Assembly: GCA_012034055.1 (NCBI GenBank)
Contig: JAAUSG010000003.1
Location: 1 to 64,000, forward strand
DNA from: Leptolyngbyaceae cyanobacterium RU_5_1
GTDB taxonomy: Bacteria; Cyanobacteriota; Cyanobacteriia; Leptolyngbyales; Leptolyngbyaceae
Length of the DNA stretch: 64,000 nucleotides
Direction of reading: 5' to 3'
Both the position numbers and the translations under genes were made by a program. Positions 1-8,639 of this stretch are shown here, piece by piece. The notes under the pieces are model-generated. The model had not been told where the DNA came from. It ran no database searches and saw nothing but the letters and a program-made list of their open reading frames with translations. Within the stretch, counting starts at the first letter, position 1. Every line of letters begins with the position of its first letter.

Positions 1-59
1 AGTTGTCTGATTACCTTCCCCTGCTCATCTCGGATAATCACTTCTATTTTGGCTTTCAT
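1..59 (-). CDS. N-terminal end of an unidentified protein, cut by window edge
   Basis: Reading leftward from the ATG at 59-57, 19 codons are open to the window edge. The peptide begins MKAKIEVIIRDEQGKVI, a charged beta-strand-like start of the kind seen at the front of some cyanobacterial insertion-sequence proteins (ISKra4-like is a guess). It is divergent from the transposase remnant 49 bp away, so it may be another piece of mobile DNA. Too short to identify. Confidence 0.35.
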   Translation of the reverse strand, partial: MKAKIEVIIRDEQGKVIRQ

Positions 60-107
60 ACACCCTTCCCCTTAGCGTTGTCCTAATTCCAATACTTTAG
101 ATCATCA

Positions 108-677
108 ATGGAAAATTTACAGGTGGATTTATTTTATCTCGATGAATCTGGGTTTTCGCTGTGGATGCCCGCAGAGTACAGCTATTTTTTCATCGGGGAA
201 CAGAAACGCATTGAACAAACCTCGCGCAAGGGCAAGCGCATCAGCATTCTGGGATTGTTGCAACCGTTTGTGAGTTTCATCTATGGCTTGGTGGTGGGCA
301 GTTTCGATGGAAATCGCGACATCACGATGATGGACGAGCAAGCGCGACAAGCCAAACTTCAGTTTGAGCAAACCGGCAAAATCCGCGTGCTTGTCCAAGA
401 TAACGGTTCGGCTCATACCAGCAAACCAGTCAAGGCGAAATGGGCAGAGTGGGAAGCCTGTGGACTCTATTTCTTCTTGTTGCCGAAATACTGCTCAGAA
501 CTCAACCCGATTGAAGTTGAGTGGCACCAATTAAAAACCCATCATCTGCGCGGACACATGTTTGAACATGAATTGGATTTAGCCTACGCCGTCAGCGACG
601 GTATTGATGAACGATCTCAAGCCGCAGGCTATCAAGCGGAACGATTCCAATTTCCCTCGAAATTGGCTCATTCATAA
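108..677 (+). mobile_element. IS630-family transposase, C-terminal catalytic half (remnant)
   Basis: The 189-residue product is the DDE integrase-like catalytic domain of an IS630/Tc1-type transposase. The three acidic residues are visible in order: FYLDESGF (about residue 12), VQDNGSAH (about 98) and LNPIEVEW (about 136). IS630 proteins normally carry a further N-terminal helix-turn-helix half of about 150 residues, often in another frame. Here the sequence upstream of position 108 meets a stop at 84-86 and then a divergent gene, so the N-terminal half and left end of the element are missing. No convincing terminal inverted repeat was seen around the fragment. It is probably inactive. Confidence 0.85.
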
Positions 678-717
678 GCCGTTATATACCTGAGCTTTTT
701 AGCCTTGATCTACTTAT

Positions 718-2004
718 TTACTTCTCCTCAGCCGACTCATTCGCCTTAATTGATTTCAACTCATTCAGTTGATAGCCGACGTGTTTAAGCACTCTATCCA
801 GTTCAGGGAGAATGCTGAGATGTTCTGGAAGCGGCGTGGCATGAGTGTGGCTGTAAGTATAGAGTTCACTAACTTTGGCTTGGAGCTGCTGCGCGATGCT
901 TAGCGCTTCCTGACCCAGATCAACGAGCTGATGTTGTTGGTAAAACTTGAGTGCGGCCCCGCGCAGAATCTGAAGCATTGCTTCTTCTCCATGTTTACCG
1001 GGGATCAAGCGCAGACGAAGCAACAAGCGCTTTTGCTGATATAACCGCTCAATTTCAACTTGCTTTATTTTCTGAGCTGGAGCCAGTGGCAAGTTGGTCA
1101 TTGCCTTCAGCTCATCAATAATGCCCTGAAATGTCTTGATGGGCAACTCTTCCAGCACAGCTTGTTGCACACCGTTTTCGCTCCAAACAACACGGCCGTG
1201 TTTTGACTGTCGTTCAAGAAATAACCGCCCAAATCCCCAACTTAGTACCCGCGCCAAAAGTTCCCGCAAAAGCGTATTTGAAGACAACGCTGCCAGAACT
1301 TCGGGGGGATCTGATAGGTGCTGTGGGTAAATGGCTAAAACTGGGGGAGTCCCTGTGGATGGAGTCGCGTCTATGGATGGGTTGGAGTATGTCGTTGTAC
1401 CTTGAGCTGAATTGTTCAGTTGAGCGGGTTGGGATAATGGTTCAGCCGGGGGGGAAGAGTTCTGTGATCCAATCAGGCTAAGAGGGAGTTCGGTTGGGCT
1501 GTCTACAACGAGTGTGGGACTTGTGTGTGGATCTTGGGAATGATCCTGATGTTGAGGAGTTTTATGAACATTTTTTGCCTCAGCGACTTGTTTTGCCGAT
1601 TGTTCAGCAAGTTTCGCTGCAATTCGTCTGGCCACGGGTTGGATGGTCTTGTTTTGCTTGCCAGAATGGCTTAAGTAGGCTGAGAGCGCCGCATAGTGGA
1701 TATCTGAAGCGAGAGCGTGCGGCACTAAGGAACAATTCATATACGCCAGAATCCGACGAACGTAGTCCAATGCAGCAGAGTCATCCGTATTCACCATACC
1801 CAGCTTTAACCGGCTCCCTTCCAGAGAGAGCGGCAACACCTGGTGATACAGGCAGGCTTCAAACGGCAGGATAGTATCGATTAACCGAAATGCCAGCTCG
1901 GTATCGATTTGGTTCATCCAGTCAGCTTTAGGCTTGCCTACGTTACTGAAACTTGCTGGATTAGAGTCTTGCGGCTCAGTCTGGTCACCAATTGGAGAAA
2001 CCAT
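718..2004 (-). CDS. Protein with a GspE/PilB (MshEN-like) N-domain and no ATPase core
   Basis: 428 residues, function not established. Residues about 30-110 resemble the N-terminal domain of type II secretion/type IV pilus ATPases (MshEN fold): a run beginning DTELAFRLIDTILPFEACLY with LKLGMVNTDDSAALDYVRRI. Residues about 115-225 are a Pro/Ser/Thr/Gln-rich linker. The C-terminal 200 residues (LLRELLARVLSWGFGRLFLE...) resemble the segment that precedes the PilB ATPase core, but no Walker A or B motif follows. Such proteins may work as cyclic-nucleotide or pilus regulatory subunits; that is inference. It starts at ATG 2004; a gap of about 260 bp separates it from the HetZ-like gene upstream. 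Confidence 0.7.
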   Translation of the reverse strand: MVSPIGDQTEPQDSNPASFSNVGKPKADWMNQIDTELAFRLIDTILPFEACLYHQVLPLSLEGSRLKLGMVNTDDSAALDYVRRILAYMNCSLVPHALASDIHYAALSAYLSHSGKQNKTIQPVARRIAAKLAEQSAKQVAEAKNVHKTPQHQDHSQDPHTSPTLVVDSPTELPLSLIGSQNSSPPAEPLSQPAQLNNSAQGTTTYSNPSIDATPSTGTPPVLAIYPQHLSDPPEVLAALSSNTLLRELLARVLSWGFGRLFLERQSKHGRVVWSENGVQQAVLEELPIKTFQGIIDELKAMTNLPLAPAQKIKQVEIERLYQQKRLLLRLRLIPGKHGEEAMLQILRGAALKFYQQHQLVDLGQEALSIAQQLQAKVSELYTYSHTHATPLPEHLSILPELDRVLKHVGYQLNELKSIKANESAEEK

Positions 2005-2262
2005 ACGGAGTGATAAAGGTGGATCCTATCTGACTACTATGCTAGTCTGCCGTGACGATTTAGATTCCTATAAAAGCAGGATTCTGTCAATTTGAGAGTG
2101 ATTGACAGATGGGGAGAGTCCAGTTGGGAGTAGTCCAAGCGTTTTAGCGTCTAAAAATGCGCTGGCAGAGTCGTAGATGCTTGAGATGGAATGTTGAGAT
2201 TGGAATTGATTAAGGGGTAAACGATGCGGAGAGATGAAGCGACGAGAAAAGTGAATTAACGT

Positions 2263-3229
2263 TTATCGTTCTGGTTCATTGCCAAGCCAGATTGCGACCA
2301 GTTCTGGTTGAGATTTCGGTGTAAAAACGCGGGTGGCGTGATAGCTAACTTTTTCTCGCAACCGATAGACCTGTTTCACATCCATGTCCAAAGCTTTTGC
2401 GATCGCTTCTTGAGAACGCCCCTGCAGATAGAGCCGCAACCAGTCCACTGCACGCGGATCCACCTTTTTCTCGACCAGGTAAGACTCAAACCTCTTCTGT
2501 ACGGCGCTGCGGAGTTCCTGCTGCTCCTCCGTTGCTTGAGCATCTTGATACTCAGCAACTGCGCGGGCATCCAGCAGGCTGACGGAACCATCAGCATCAT
2601 CGGGGGCAACCTCTTGGGAGACCAGGCGGATGAAGTCATCGGCAGGAACCTGAGTCATGCCGCCTTTTTGGTTACGCCGCAGGTAATTCACAAACCGGTA
2701 ACAAAGCAGCGGTTGATTCCGAATTGGGCGCAGGCAGTATTCTTCGACGCTGGCTAGCAAGAGTGCATTCCGCAAACGAGGGTCACGGGTGCATTGCGCA
2801 ATCCAGGCGGTCTGCTGCTGCATATAGCGATCGCTCTGCAGGAGCTCCTGGATAATTTCTTCCAGCACGTCTACCACGGTGCGCTGCGATCGCGTGAAAG
2901 TGCAATCCAGGTACGAATTTTGTTGCGAATCAGGAATAGGTTGCTAAGACGTTGAATCAAGCTTTGTAGGCACGCTCTGGCGACATTCCCAGGTAGCGTT
3001 GCCGCAGAATCCGGTAGCGATAATCCATCGCCTGCTCAACAATCTGCCGCTGTGTCGGGTTGAGATCAGTTAGACGAGTCGTGTCTTCTCCAATCAACCA
3101 TCGCACGATACTATCGCGGTTGACGGTGCTCTGGTCCGATAGCTCCGTTCGCAGTCGCGATCGCCATTCATCCGAAAAATTCTCAGACAGTGCCATTTCT
3201 TCAGCCAACATCATAAGTTGCTGCCCCAC
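2263..3229 (-). pseudogene. HetZ-related protein 2-like gene split over three frames by two 1-base deletions
   Basis: The N-terminal piece (3229-2957, 90 aa, with RDSIVRWLIGEDTTRL and YRYRILRQRYLGMSPERAY) and the C-terminal piece (2877-2263, 204 aa, with CLRPIRNQPLLCYRFVNYL and YLQGRSQEAIAKAL) together match the order of cyanobacterial HetZ-related protein 2 as I remember it. The missing middle is readable in a third frame between them (SLIQRLSNLFLIRNKIRTW, then IALSRDR). Restoring one A in the run at about 2963-2965 (minus strand AAA to AAAA) and one C directly after the GCGATCGC at 2886-2893 (minus strand) joins everything into one frame of about 320 codons. HetZ family members are DNA-binding regulators of cell differentiation in filamentous species; this paralogue is widespread and its role is unclear. 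The C-terminus is shorter than the homologues I recall. The breaks may be sequencing errors. Confidence 0.8.
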
Positions 3230-3673
3230 AGTTCTAACTACCCTGCTATAGAGTCTGCATCACAACCCTAATCCAGCGCACTCACCCGCACGGGTAAAAT
3301 CTGGGCTAGGGATTGTAACGAAGCCTGCATCAGTCGGGAAGGTGCCCAGCCAGAGGAGTAGGCATCTGGCTAGCTCTGTTAGGAGTCATTACTTGCCATT
3401 GGATAGCGTTGTACTAACCTTATCCGAAATTGTTGATGATTATATTGCTTGCAGGCATGTTTAGAAGACGCGCGCTCCAGACAATACTTAACTTTTACAA
3501 TTCCGTATTACCCAACCTTTGCTTTATCTTCCTCTACTTTTAATCTATTCCCCTGATTTTTTCGACACCCGGATTGGGTATCTATGCAAGGGGTCAGGTT
3601 TTAGGTGTCAGGTCGTTTTCTGAAACCCGAAATCTGGCACCTGACCCCTTGCGCGTCCTACCTCTTCCAGTCT
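3230..3673. other. Intergenic stretch without a recognised gene
   Basis: This 444 bp gap lies between the HetZ-like gene and aspA, both on the minus strand. It holds an AT-rich part at about 3420-3560 that could contain the HetZ-like promoter, and the large inverted repeat annotated separately at 3586-3652. No tRNA, ORF of convincing composition or riboswitch was seen. Confidence 0.6.
3586..3652. repeat. Inverted repeat with 14-bp perfect arms downstream of aspA
   Basis: The arms GCAAGGGGTCAGGT (3586-3599) and ACCTGACCCCTTGC (3639-3652) are perfect reverse complements around a 39-bp loop containing further related units (AGGTGTCAGGT, CTGGCACCT). The same GGGGTCAGG unit recurs at 17513-17522 and inside the insert at 59988, marking it as a dispersed cyanobacterial repeat. 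It begins 22 bp after the aspA stop and could act as a transcript 3' hairpin, although no T-run follows. Confidence 0.75.
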
Positions 3674-5089
3674 CTACTCCAATTCGGGCAATTGGCTCAT
3701 CTGTTTCAAATTCAGAACGTCTGCTAACGCTTCTGGTGTCATGAGTTGGCGCTCTAAGACAATCTCGCGGAGAGATTTGCCGGTTTCGAGGGACTCTTTG
3801 GCAACAGAGGCAGCATTGAGATAGCCGATATGAGGGTTAAGCGCGGTGACCAGCGCCAGACTTCCCTCTGCAAAGGACAAACAGCGATCGCGATTGGCCG
3901 TAATGCCTTCAATGCAGCGGTGGGTCAGAGCCGCCAGGGTATTGCCCAGAATTTCGATGCTGTGAATCAGGTCGTAGGCAATCAGGGGCATCATCACATT
4001 CAGTTCCAGTTGTCCAGCCTGGGCCGCGAGGGCGATCGCGCCATCATAGCCCATCACCTGAAAGCAAACCATCGAGGTCATCTCCGCCATGACTGGATTG
4101 TACTTACCGGGCATGATTGAAGAACCGGGCTGCACAGGGGACAGTTGGATTTCTTTCAACCCCGTTTTGGGTCCGGAGTCTAGCAGTCGCAGGTCGTGGG
4201 AAATCTTGGCACAATCCTGGGCCAGATTCCGTAACGCACCGGATACATTTACGAACGGAGCCATGCTTTGCATGGCCGCCATCAAATGGGGAGCCGGTCG
4301 CAGGGGTTGATCGATTAGCTCTGAGAGAATTTCGGCAACTCGGAACCGATACTTGGGATGGGTATTCAGTCCGGTTCCGGCAGCGCTACCCCCCAGTCCC
4401 AACAGCGTTAAATCCCCAGCCGCGGTTTCAATCCGAATCATATGTTCGCTGAGGATCTGGGCCCAGGCCCGGAAGTTTTCGCCTAAACGCACCGGAACAG
4501 CATCCTGCAGGTGGGTTCTGCCAGAGCGAATTACGTCTTGAAACTCCCGCCCTTTGTTTTCCAGAGCTGCGATCGCGCCTGAAAGCGCTGGATACAGGGT
4601 GCGCTCCAACGCCAGCAATCCACCAATCCGAATTGCGGTTGGAATCACGTCATTGGTCGATTGTCCATAATTCACATGATCATTGGGATTAACCCGCTTG
4701 TAGTTCCCCTTCTGGTCTGCCAATAGTTCCAAGGCCCGATTGGACAACACCTCATTCACGTTCATGTGATGCGACGTGCCCGCCCCTGCCTGGTACACAT
4801 CCACCACAAACTGGTCGCGCAGGTTGCCATTCAAGATCTCATCGGCTGCCTGCACGATCGCCTGACTGATGTCTTCAGGAATGCAGCCCAGTTCACCATT
4901 GGCGATCGCGGTTGCCTTCTTAATCAGCACGCAGGCATCAACATAGGTGGGCAGAGGCTTAATCCCGCTAATCGGGAAATTCTCTAAGGCTCGCAGCGTT
5001 TGAATCCCGTAATAGACAGTTTCGGGGATTTGCCGCTCTCCCATCGAGTCTTTTTCGATCCGGTATGCAACATTGGTCTGGTCTGTCAT
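3674..5089 (-). CDS. aspA: Aspartate ammonia-lyase (aspartase/fumarase superfamily)
   Basis: 471 residues, full length. The enzyme deaminates L-aspartate reversibly to fumarate and ammonia in the cytosol. The family signature is present as GSSIMPGKYNPVMAEM (about residue 325), with the catalytic serine loop; a tyrosine stands where many aspartases and fumarases have valine. Further conserved segments are AGAGTSHHMNVNEVLSNRA (about 106) and NYGQSTNDVIPTAIRI (about 140), both substrate-binding. A fumarase C assignment is possible from sequence alone, but the AGAGTS..MNVNEV form favours aspartase. It starts at the ATG at 5089; the methyltransferase gene ends only 17 bp upstream, so the two may be co-transcribed. 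Confidence 0.88.
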   Translation of the reverse strand: MTDQTNVAYRIEKDSMGERQIPETVYYGIQTLRALENFPISGIKPLPTYVDACVLIKKATAIANGELGCIPEDISQAIVQAADEILNGNLRDQFVVDVYQAGAGTSHHMNVNEVLSNRALELLADQKGNYKRVNPNDHVNYGQSTNDVIPTAIRIGGLLALERTLYPALSGAIAALENKGREFQDVIRSGRTHLQDAVPVRLGENFRAWAQILSEHMIRIETAAGDLTLLGLGGSAAGTGLNTHPKYRFRVAEILSELIDQPLRPAPHLMAAMQSMAPFVNVSGALRNLAQDCAKISHDLRLLDSGPKTGLKEIQLSPVQPGSSIMPGKYNPVMAEMTSMVCFQVMGYDGAIALAAQAGQLELNVMMPLIAYDLIHSIEILGNTLAALTHRCIEGITANRDRCLSFAEGSLALVTALNPHIGYLNAASVAKESLETGKSLREIVLERQLMTPEALADVLNLKQMSQLPELE

Positions 5090-5106
5090 GTCTTCTGCTG
5101 CCGTCC

Positions 5107-5724
5107 TTATTGAAGATTTCTTCCTTGCACATACACCGTCGAAACAGGCTTCATCATCTTCCGTTCCACTTTGATGTCTTTAAATCCAGCCGTTTCCAGA
5201 TAGTGTGTGAACCTTTCTCCTGCTTCAGTCGCATCATCTTCTGTAGCGCCAGGGATTCTGGGCTGGTGAACGAGGGCCAGGATTCCTCCCGTGCACAACT
5301 GCTCTCTTAGCCGTCTCAGCACGTCAGTCTTGTTATCCCAGAACTGAACGTTATTAACAGCCAGAATTTTGTCAAATGGGTCGTCGAAGGAGGGCAATTG
5401 CGATACCGAAGTGAGAACCAATCGCACTCTTCCAGCCGAAATGGCGCGTTTATTCCTTTTTGAAGCTTGCCTGAACATCACTTCAGAATGATCGATACCC
5501 CAAATAACACCGTGGATCACAATTTCACTCATCTTTTGGATCGTTACTCCAGGCCCGAAACCGATTTCCAGGACGCGGTCGGAGGGTTGCAGGTTCAGCA
5601 GAGAAATTGCCCACTCATTGCGTTCAAGATTTGATGGCCGATGGGCCATGATGAAGCCAACGATATTCCCAAAAAATCCTGTGGGACGAGCGAATTGTGC
5701 TACAACTCTCTCTACAAGGCTCAT
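5107..5724 (-). CDS. Class I SAM-dependent methyltransferase
   Basis: With the start at ATG 5724 the product has 205 residues. That start is chosen because AGGGAGG lies six bases upstream and the longer frame (to 5955) adds a Cys/Arg-rich stretch that does not look like protein. The Rossmann-type SAM site is visible: VLEIGFGPGVTIQKM (motif I), then WGIDHSEVMF, then KILAVNNVQFW (motif post-II/IV). The substrate is not identifiable; relatives act on small molecules or lipids (UbiE/ArsM-like fold). It lies 17 bp upstream of aspA on the same strand. Confidence 0.75.
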   Translation of the reverse strand: MSLVERVVAQFARPTGFFGNIVGFIMAHRPSNLERNEWAISLLNLQPSDRVLEIGFGPGVTIQKMSEIVIHGVIWGIDHSEVMFRQASKRNKRAISAGRVRLVLTSVSQLPSFDDPFDKILAVNNVQFWDNKTDVLRRLREQLCTGGILALVHQPRIPGATEDDATEAGERFTHYLETAGFKDIKVERKMMKPVSTVYVQGRNLQ

Positions 5725-6046
5725 AAGAAACCTCCCTAACCGTCTTGTCGGCAGAACACGAGCAAAACTTTTAAATCTGCCAATCCACTCAAGTCTGATA
5801 CGTTGGCAGTTTGGAAGTCTATACTTGGATCTCGTCTCAAAACATCTGCCACAATTGCCTGATTGAGATCTGCATCTGCCTGAAAGCGAACGCTCATAAT
5901 AATTAAGTCTTCCAAGCATCACGCAGCTTTTGATAAAAACTAACAATAGGGGCACGATACACCGTACCCCTAGCAGCGTTTAAGTAGCCAGCATGGATCT
6001 CACGAACGAGTTATCAGTTGTTCAAATACCTTATCCCTTTAACCCC

Positions 6047-6187
6047 CTATCCCAATGAGTAGGCAGAGCGGAGGGCCCACACAATCAGAATGCCGATGCT
6101 ACCCAAAATCAGCGTTGCTGAGATGGCGATCGCGATTGGGCTGTCGGCTCCATTAAACTTCATAATTCCACGATTCAGATCCGACAT
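6047..6187 (-). CDS. Small single-pass membrane protein
   Basis: With the start at ATG 6187 the product has 46 residues: a polar N-terminus (MSDLNRGIMKFNGADSP) and one membrane helix (IAIAISATLILGSIGILIVWAL). A GGGGAG sequence ten bases upstream supports this start over the longer reading to 6253. The size and shape are like low-molecular-weight thylakoid subunits, but I cannot match it to a named one. The family function is unknown to me. Confidence 0.55.
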   Translation of the reverse strand: MSDLNRGIMKFNGADSPIAIAISATLILGSIGILIVWALRSAYSLG

Positions 6188-6349
6188 ATGTTCAGGCTCC
6201 CCTTGTCCAGTTAACGCCGCTTTAATTCTAGCCAGGCTGAGAGCGATCCCCATCCCTGTTAAGGAATCTGTAACAGTTTTGCCATAATTCTTGCTGCAAA
6301 GCCAGTTTTATCGACTATCGTGGCTGCGTGGGGTCTGTGAGACTGCGAG

Positions 6350-8131
6350 ATGACACAGTCAAACCTTTTACAACTTGCTCAATCAGGAGATGCAGATGCG
6401 ATCGCGGCGTTGATGAATGCAAGCCTGCAGGCGATCGGGGTTTCGGCGAGGGCTGTGCTGCGCAATGGTGATTTGCACGTCCTGCTGGAGTCGGAACGGA
6501 TGCTGGCTCCGTCTCCCTCGATTGAGTTTATTCGTCGGGGAATCACTCGTCTGGGGCTGGCCTGGATTTCGTCAACGGTAGTCTACAGTCGGTTGGTGGG
6601 TCAAAGTTCCCCCGTTTGGGTGCAACAGGTTCAATTCAACGCTGCTGCCCTGTCCAATCCCTTTGTGTTAGATCCTGGTATTCGGTTACAGGTGGCTGGA
6701 GGGGAGGAAGCGCCTCTGCCACCCTGGTGGACTCAGGTCAGCCCGCTAACGCTAGCTCTGCTTTTGAGCGTTCCACTTGTCTTTCTACTCAGCAGTAGTA
6801 TCATCTGGTCTCGATATTTGTCGGGAGGCAACCCGACGGAACTGGCTAGTTCACCTCAGACCTCATCAGCATCGGCCAAAACGGGAGTAAAACCCGACAA
6901 GGCTGCAGCGGCTAAAGCTGACCCAGTTAGCAACGCCATGAGTTTTGGCAAACAGGCCTACTTGCTCGGCAAAACCGCCAGCTCAGAGCAGGACTGGCGC
7001 AAGGCTGTAGAACACTGGCGTCAGGCGATCGCCCTCCTGCAAGCGATACCAGATTCCCATCCGAAAGCCGCGATCGCGCAACAAAAGCTGGCAGAGTATC
7101 AGGGGCACCTGGATTACGTCCTCCGCGATCGCCTGGGTGCCTCTGGGATGGAGCTGGTCAAAACGATTACGGGCAGCATTTCACCAAAATCGATCGTCCA
7201 TTCTGGCAAAGGACTCTTCTTTGCCCAGAACATGATGTATAGCCACAGCATCACGGTCTACGATCGCCAGTACAACCTGCTCAAAACCATTTCTGACGAA
7301 GTTAAGCTGTCTGACTACGGCTACTCCCAGTACTCCGGGACTCAGCATGGTGCCCCGGTGGAAGCAGACTTTAGCCCGGACGGTCAAACCGCCTGGGTCT
7401 CGAACTATCAAATGTATGGCGCAGGGTTCAGCAATTCTGCCGACGATGACTGCAGCCCCGAACAGAATCATGACCCGAGTTTCCTGTATCGAATCAACAC
7501 CCAAACCCTGACCATTGAACGGGCCGTGCAGGTCGGAGCGGTTCCTAAGTACGTGGCCACAACGCCTAACGATCGCTACGCCTTGGTCAGTAATTGGTGT
7601 AGTTGGGATGTCAGCGTAATTGACACCCAAACCAATCAAGAAGTGCGCCGGATTCAGCTTGGTCCTTATCCGCGTGGCATTGCCGTAGACAAAAAATCTG
7701 AGACAGCCTATGTCGCCGTCATGGGATCCTACGATATCGCCGCCATTAACCTGAACAATTTCTCAGTAGACTGGCTGCGCGACATGGGCCACTCACCCCG
7801 CCATCTCAACCTCGATCCCGCCGGAAAATATCTTTACGCCACCCTCAATGGTGAAGGCCAGGTCGCCAAGATTGACGTAGCCAGCAAAACCGTCGTCAGC
7901 AAAATCGCCACCGGCAATGCTCCCCGCAGCATGGCGATTTCTGCAGATGGTCAATTCCTCTATATCGTCAACTACGACTCCGACACCGTGAGTAAAGTCA
8001 GCACCTCAACGATGCAAGTGGTTAAAACGGTCAGCGTCAACTCTGCCCCGATCGGGATTACCTACGATGCTGAAACGAATCAGGTCTGGGTCGCCTGTTA
8101 CTCCGGCAGCATCCAGGTGTTTCAGGATTGA
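6350..8131 (+). CDS. Membrane-anchored YVTN beta-propeller protein
   Basis: 593 residues. Residues 1-115 form a cyanobacterial N-terminal domain (MTQSNLLQLAQSGDADAIAA, then MNASLQAIGVSARAVLRNG) seen in front of several membrane proteins. One transmembrane helix follows (about 130-152, LALLLSVPLVFLLSSSIIW), then a Ser/Ala/Lys linker, a short TPR-like helical segment (about 205-250), and from about 265 a YncE/YVTN-type propeller: repeated blades such as APRSMAISADGQFLYIVNYD and PYPRGIAVDKKSETAYVAVM. Propellers of this kind bind ligands or partners; no enzymatic residues are evident. The blade region would lie outside the cytosol if the helix is a simple anchor. It is convergent with the next gene (21 bp gap). 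Confidence 0.75.
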   Translation: MTQSNLLQLAQSGDADAIAALMNASLQAIGVSARAVLRNGDLHVLLESERMLAPSPSIEFIRRGITRLGLAWISSTVVYSRLVGQSSPVWVQQVQFNAAALSNPFVLDPGIRLQVAGGEEAPLPPWWTQVSPLTLALLLSVPLVFLLSSSIIWSRYLSGGNPTELASSPQTSSASAKTGVKPDKAAAAKADPVSNAMSFGKQAYLLGKTASSEQDWRKAVEHWRQAIALLQAIPDSHPKAAIAQQKLAEYQGHLDYVLRDRLGASGMELVKTITGSISPKSIVHSGKGLFFAQNMMYSHSITVYDRQYNLLKTISDEVKLSDYGYSQYSGTQHGAPVEADFSPDGQTAWVSNYQMYGAGFSNSADDDCSPEQNHDPSFLYRINTQTLTIERAVQVGAVPKYVATTPNDRYALVSNWCSWDVSVIDTQTNQEVRRIQLGPYPRGIAVDKKSETAYVAVMGSYDIAAINLNNFSVDWLRDMGHSPRHLNLDPAGKYLYATLNGEGQVAKIDVASKTVVSKIATGNAPRSMAISADGQFLYIVNYDSDTVSKVSTSTMQVVKTVSVNSAPIGITYDAETNQVWVACYSGSIQVFQD

Positions 8132-8151
8132 TGAACTAAACATCGCCAAAG

Positions 8152-8574
8152 CTAGACTAGAGGTATAACAGCAAGCAATTTATACCAATTTTCGCCTAAC
8201 CACGCAGCTGTATTAGTGACTGGTTTTTTTAGTTTCTCAATTACTTCAACAAAGCCTTGAGCTTTCTTAGCGTAGTTAAGTGCTCGATCCAAAGCCCCAC
8301 CAACTTCGTCTTTGTCCGGTTTTGGTTTTTTTAGTTCCTCTTCCGCATCGTTGAGAGCGTTACTAATTTTTCCACGATCATCTGTCTCTAAAGCAGCTAG
8401 GATTTCGCGTAATCTGTTCAGTTCAGTCGCAATATCGACATCCTTTGGATCAGGTAAACTGACTTGAGACTGCACGTTAGACATCTGCTGATTTATAGCT
8501 TGTCCGACTGCAAACTGACTGCTTACATTTCCTATATCTCCTATGCTGATATTTCCCTGTTCAGATGCTGCCAT
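8152..8574 (-). CDS. Small protein with N-terminal G/hydrophobic motif and helical domain
   Basis: 140 residues of unknown function. Residues 11-29, IGDIGNVSSQFAVGQAINQ, closely match the C-terminal end of the protein encoded just upstream (10 of 19 identical, most of the rest conservative). Residues about 45-120 are charged helices (LNRLREILAALETDDRGKIS, then DAEEELKKPKPDKDEVGGAL). The C-terminus, AAWLGENWYKLLAVIPLV, is hydrophobic and may insert in a membrane. I recall this helical module at the ends of other bacterial multidomain proteins, where it looks like a signalling adaptor, but no role is established. The gene is 65 bp downstream of the FHA-like gene on the same strand, so the two are probably one operon. 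Confidence 0.6.
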   Translation of the reverse strand: MAASEQGNISIGDIGNVSSQFAVGQAINQQMSNVQSQVSLPDPKDVDIATELNRLREILAALETDDRGKISNALNDAEEELKKPKPDKDEVGGALDRALNYAKKAQGFVEVIEKLKKPVTNTAAWLGENWYKLLAVIPLV

Positions 8575-8639
8575 TTGATTCTCCCAATTTGTTGTAAATT
8601 CATGTAACCCTACTAAAGGCCGTACTACTAAGTTGTCGA

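Noticed and set aside
5725-5955. Longer N-terminus for the methyltransferase gene
   Set aside because: The added 77 residues are Arg/Cys-rich and there is a strong ribosome site directly before ATG 5724.
7181-7639. 152-codon open frame on the minus strand opposite the beta-propeller gene
   Set aside because: It lies wholly inside a well-supported gene on the other strand and its product has no domain or normal composition; an antisense shadow.
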